The notes under the pieces were generated by a model. That model did no database searches, was not told where the DNA came from, and saw only the letters and a program-made list of their open reading frames with translations. A program made the translations under genes and the position numbers. From CAYJAZ01 sp964368455 (GTDB lineage: Bacteria; Desulfobacterota; Desulfovibrionia; Desulfovibrionales; Desulfovibrionaceae), in assembly GCA_964368455.1 (NCBI GenBank), contig CAYJAZ010000012.1, forward strand, positions 12,469-76,468: 64,000 bases of DNA, given 5' to 3'. How positions within the stretch are numbered: position 1 is the first letter of the stretch; each line of letters starts with the position of its first letter. Positions 61,221-64,000 of this stretch are shown here, piece after piece.

Positions 61221-63533
61221 GTGCATTCAAAACACGCATTAACTAATTTAAAAAATCGCTATACAGCAGTATTAAAAAAATGCCATTTAATCAACACTTT
61301 CGGAAGCCTTGCTCTTGTCGGCTTTCTTTGCCTTAGCGCAAACACAGCACAAGCGGCAGACGGTGCGAAAGGCCCTGATTTAGAAGTGAGCAATCAAACT
61401 TTCACTTTTGATTCTACTTCTAACAATTTTGAACAAGCTCTAAGCAAAGGCGAAGATGCTACAGGCTCTGATAGGGGCGGTGACGGCGGTTCAGCAACAG
61501 CAAATAATAACACAACAAATACAAGCGGAACTGTGACTGAAACAGTCTACGGTGGTATTGCATGGAGCATTGGCGGTGAGAGCGAGATTGGTGCAGGTGG
61601 TAATGGTGGCACAGCAACAGCAAGTAATAATACAGTGCATGTAAACGGGACAGTAGAAGAAAGTGTCTACGGTGGCTATGCCTATAGCGGTGGCGGTATT
61701 AGTCTTAGCGGTACAGGCGGCAATGGCGGCATAGCAACAGCGAATTATAATACAGTACATGTGAACGGAACAGTAGAATCAAATGTCTACGGAGGCTCTA
61801 ACGATAGCCTTGGCGGTGGTAGCAATATCGGCACACCAGGCAATGGGGGCAACGCAACAGCGAATTACAATACTGTAAACGTGTACGGAACAGTAGAAAG
61901 AAATGTCTACGGTGGCAATGCACTTAGCTTAGGTACCACGCGTGACACAGCAACAGCTTCGTATAATACTGTGCATTTAAATAACGCAACAATAGGTACA
62001 GCAGGTGTCCCCTCTCTTATTATAGGCGGTGTGGCTTCTGGCGATGCTTCTTCAAGGGCTGAAAATAACACTGTTATCTTGTCAAATAATCTCACATATA
62101 ATGGTGACAATTTATTTATAGCTGGTGGCTCTTCAGATAATTTATCTATTTTTGTAACGCCTAATCTCTTTAATGGCAATACTATAATTTTCAATAACTA
62201 TAAGGGAAGTGCTATAAACTATGTAGGAAATTTTGAAAAATACGTCTTTGTTCTTCCTGCAAGTGGGCATGAAAGCACAAAAATAGACAACATAAATTTA
62301 ACAAATAACGGCACTACTGGTGTAGATGAAAAGTTTGCCTCAGTGACAGAAATAAGCACTTTAGGAACAAATTATGCTATAGGGAATACCTATACGCTCA
62401 TCACTACGACTAATGCTATAGCCCCTCTTGCAAATAATGGGCAAAATGTCACAGGTTATGCAGGCACCTTCCTCACAAATACATGGCATCTCACTCAAGA
62501 TGCAAACAATATATTTGCAAGCTTGAAGTCAAGAGAATTGACACCAGAGGGAACAAGTAAAGCACAACATCTTGTTTCAACTTACGGCGAAACAGTCGCT
62601 TCTATGCTCACAACATCAAACGACGCACTCTTAATAGGTATTGAAAGTGCACGTGACAATGTGCAATTAGCGAGTGGTAACGCAGGCTTGAGTGCAGGTT
62701 CACATATGAAGCAAAATGTCTTTATGCCATTTGCTTCTGTGTATGGTGGCTATTCTTCTGTAGGTGACGATAACAATATAGACATCAATTCCCTTTCCTT
62801 TGTTGGTGGTATTGGCTACACTTCTTATTTCTCATCTAGCGAACTTCTCCTTGCCGCTTTCTTTGAAACAGGGCATGGCGGATATAATTCTTACGATAAT
62901 AATATTCACAGTCAAGGCGATGCCAACTACTACGGCGGCGGACTTTATGCACGTTTTGATATGTACACAGTTTCAGGCAATGCCTATATAGAAGCTTCTG
63001 CAAAAGTAGGTTCAATGCACTACGATTATTATTCTGATGACATCAAAAATGCTCTAGGCGTAGCAACTTCTTATGATGTAGACTCACTTTATTACGGAGC
63101 ACACGCAGGGCTTGGCTATGTATGGAATATAAGCGATGCTTTAGCTCTTGATATGTCAGCAAAGTATTTCTATGCACATCAAGAGGGTTATGATGAAGTC
63201 ATTGGCGGAAATAATTTTGATGTTGACGCTCTTGATTCTCATAGAGTGAAAGCAGGTGCTAGATTAACATACACAATGCCAACCTCTTATAACTTCACTT
63301 TTGCGCCTTATATGGGTCTTTACTACGAACACGAGTTTAACGACGACGTGAACGCAACAGTAGATAATTTTGCTGTGCCTAGCGATAACGATAGTAATGG
63401 TAGCACAGGTATTCTCGAACTTGGTGTGAAACTTGCGAGCACAATGGGCTTAAGCGCAAATATCGGCGTGGAAGCGAGCTTGGGGGCACGTGAGTCTGTC
63501 ATGGGGAAATTAGAATTTAAATATGTATTTTAG
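61221..63533 (+). CDS. Autotransporter (type Va) with repeat passenger
   Basis: 770 residues from GTG 61221, which has GGAG 6 nt upstream. A long basic N-region leads to a signal ending TAQA (about residue 45), recalling extended signal peptides of large autotransporters. The passenger (about 46-480) is rich in Gly, Asn, Thr and Ala and has 40-residue repeats of the form GNGGxATAxxNTVxVxGTVExxVYGG, expected to form a beta-helix. The autotransporter beta-barrel (about 490-770) ends in the aromatic signature LEFKYVF. It is likely a surface adhesin or antigen. Confidence 0.92.
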   Translation: MHSKHALTNLKNRYTAVLKKCHLINTFGSLALVGFLCLSANTAQAADGAKGPDLEVSNQTFTFDSTSNNFEQALSKGEDATGSDRGGDGGSATANNNTTNTSGTVTETVYGGIAWSIGGESEIGAGGNGGTATASNNTVHVNGTVEESVYGGYAYSGGGISLSGTGGNGGIATANYNTVHVNGTVESNVYGGSNDSLGGGSNIGTPGNGGNATANYNTVNVYGTVERNVYGGNALSLGTTRDTATASYNTVHLNNATIGTAGVPSLIIGGVASGDASSRAENNTVILSNNLTYNGDNLFIAGGSSDNLSIFVTPNLFNGNTIIFNNYKGSAINYVGNFEKYVFVLPASGHESTKIDNINLTNNGTTGVDEKFASVTEISTLGTNYAIGNTYTLITTTNAIAPLANNGQNVTGYAGTFLTNTWHLTQDANNIFASLKSRELTPEGTSKAQHLVSTYGETVASMLTTSNDALLIGIESARDNVQLASGNAGLSAGSHMKQNVFMPFASVYGGYSSVGDDNNIDINSLSFVGGIGYTSYFSSSELLLAAFFETGHGGYNSYDNNIHSQGDANYYGGGLYARFDMYTVSGNAYIEASAKVGSMHYDYYSDDIKNALGVATSYDVDSLYYGAHAGLGYVWNISDALALDMSAKYFYAHQEGYDEVIGGNNFDVDALDSHRVKAGARLTYTMPTSYNFTFAPYMGLYYEHEFNDDVNATVDNFAVPSDNDSNGSTGILELGVKLASTMGLSANIGVEASLGARESVMGKLEFKYVF
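61481..61960 (+). repeat. About four 120-bp repeats in the passenger coding region
   Basis: GGxAATGGxGGC-type segments recur with a 120-bp (40-codon) period near 61480, 61600, 61720 and 61840, with a degenerate last unit near 61940. The units are similar but not identical, so expansion is not very recent. Confidence 0.75.
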
Positions 63534-63535
63534 GT

Positions 63536-63658
63536 AAAAGCCCGAAATTGAGTTTCTACGGCGTTGAGGGAAATTTTTTGCTCGGTCATTTAGGTCTATC
63601 TAAACTCCACTCGCAAAAAATTTCCCTCGCCTTGTATAATTCTCAATTTGGGGCTTTT
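63536..63658 (+). terminator. Large nested hairpin after the autotransporter
   Basis: Outer stem AAAAGCCC-g-AAATTGAG (63536-63552) with CTCAATTT-g-GGGCTTTT (63642-63658). Inside it is a second perfect 16-bp stem GAGGGAAATTTTTTGC (63566-63581) with GCAAAAAATTTCCCTC (63613-63628). GTTTTAG follows. It is longer than needed for termination and could be a mobile palindrome. Confidence 0.75.
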
Positions 63659-63817
63659 GTTTTAGCTTTGCCTTGCTACCATACAAGAACAAAGTTTTTT
63701 AGTTTTTTGTAGAAGATGAAAGTCTCTCAAATTTGCAAGTTTTTTCTTTGCAGAAAATATTGATTTTGATAAAGAAAAATTCGAGTAAAAAAAATTTAAA
63801 AAAATATTAAAAAAAAC
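63659..63817. other. AT-rich spacer before the last promoter
   Basis: 159 bp of T- and A-rich sequence without credible coding frame. Confidence 0.3.
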
Positions 63818-63846
63818 TTGACAAGTGCGGACTAATTCTCTATAAA
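63818..63846 (+). promoter_or_regulatory. Near-consensus strong promoter at the window end
   Basis: TTGACA (63818-63823), 17-bp spacer, TATAAA (63841-63846). It is the best promoter in the window, downstream of an A/T tract resembling an UP element. Confidence 0.75.
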
Positions 63847-63851
63847 TAACT

Positions 63852-64000
63852 TTCCAAATCGTTTGGAATATCTTTAATTACTTTATAAATGCATCAAAAG
63901 TGTTTATAGAAGCTAATTAGAGAAAAAGTGTGTCAGGTTGTAATACCTGATGTTGACATGTGCAGGATTTACCATTCTTTGCATTGTCAGCCGTTCCAGT
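63852..64000 (+). other. Structured leader of a gene beyond the window
   Basis: After the promoter comes TTCCAAA-tcg-TTTGGAA (63852-63868), then TCAGGT / ACCTGA (63933-63950), then a TGACATGTGCA...TGCATTGTCA pairing. No coding frame begins before the edge. A long structured leader behind a strong promoter suggests a highly expressed operon, for example ribosomal protein genes, but I cannot identify it. Confidence 0.45.

Noticed and set aside
61481..61960. CRISPR-like array
   Set aside because: The 120-bp repeats are in frame, protein-coding and lack short identical repeats with unique spacers.

Overview
The window is a 64-kb piece of an AT-rich (by eye about 35% G+C) chromosome from a diderm, flagellated bacterium. 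I infer a low-G+C relative of the Desulfovibrionales, possibly host-associated in the way Lawsonia is. The basis is the mix of families I recognise (PxxKW cysteine-rich protein, a DVU0298-like helical protein, YkgJ cluster protein, 2x[4Fe-4S] ferredoxin, large autotransporter), selenocysteine use, Kdo synthesis, FlhB/FliR, and widely scattered housekeeping operons. No rRNA, phage, transposase, CRISPR array or plasmid gene is visible. Core promoters of the type TTGACT/TTGACA-17-TANNNT recur, and most genes have a clear AAGGAG-type ribosome binding site.

Layout. 0-3.4 kb: end of an unknown protein, an anchored coiled-coil protein, tRNA-Val, a 43-residue lipoprotein and a LysR regulator. 3.4-10.3 kb (minus): MATE exporter, DUF2156 protein, gltX and cysS in one tight operon, then a DASS anion transporter. 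10.9-16 kb: BOF-domain periplasmic protein, upp preceded by a selenocysteine peroxiredoxin that is easily missed because UGA is read through, a diguanylate cyclase, tRNA-Ser, two unknown genes and a small winged-helix protein. 16.5-21.4 kb (minus): lysA, ilvC, metK and HU, with a papain-like protein on plus. 21.7-34.8 kb (plus): paaK, thrC, zinc-ribbon protein, CUG-start GNAT, RNase J, orphan substrate-binding protein, purA, der, amidase, DnaQ-like exonuclease and a helical-repeat protein. 34.8-46.4 kb: FKBP, AtpZ/AtpI-like protein, rnhA, then hydrolase-kdsA-kdsD (minus) and gcvT-gcvH-glyQ-glyS-DHH (plus). 47-55.8 kb: aminotransferase IV, CNNM/CorC-type protein, AbiEii-like protein, YkgJ, rsmG, xth, ftsK and PxxKW. 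56-64 kb: tRNA-Pro, trmL, fliR, flhB, lipoprotein, ferredoxin, autotransporter, and a strong promoter with a structured leader running off the end.

The most unusual structure is a composite repeat of about 570-590 bp. It is a nested palindrome in which several different hairpins are arranged symmetrically. It occurs three times complete and twice as half-copies, and every copy lies between convergent genes. Corresponding hairpin stems differ in sequence between copies but keep their pairing, so structure rather than sequence seems conserved. Other notable items are the selenoprotein with a plausible SECIS hairpin, a leaderless ftsK, a CUG start, a perfect 160-bp tandem repeat between fliR and flhB, and a glycine cluster without gcvP.
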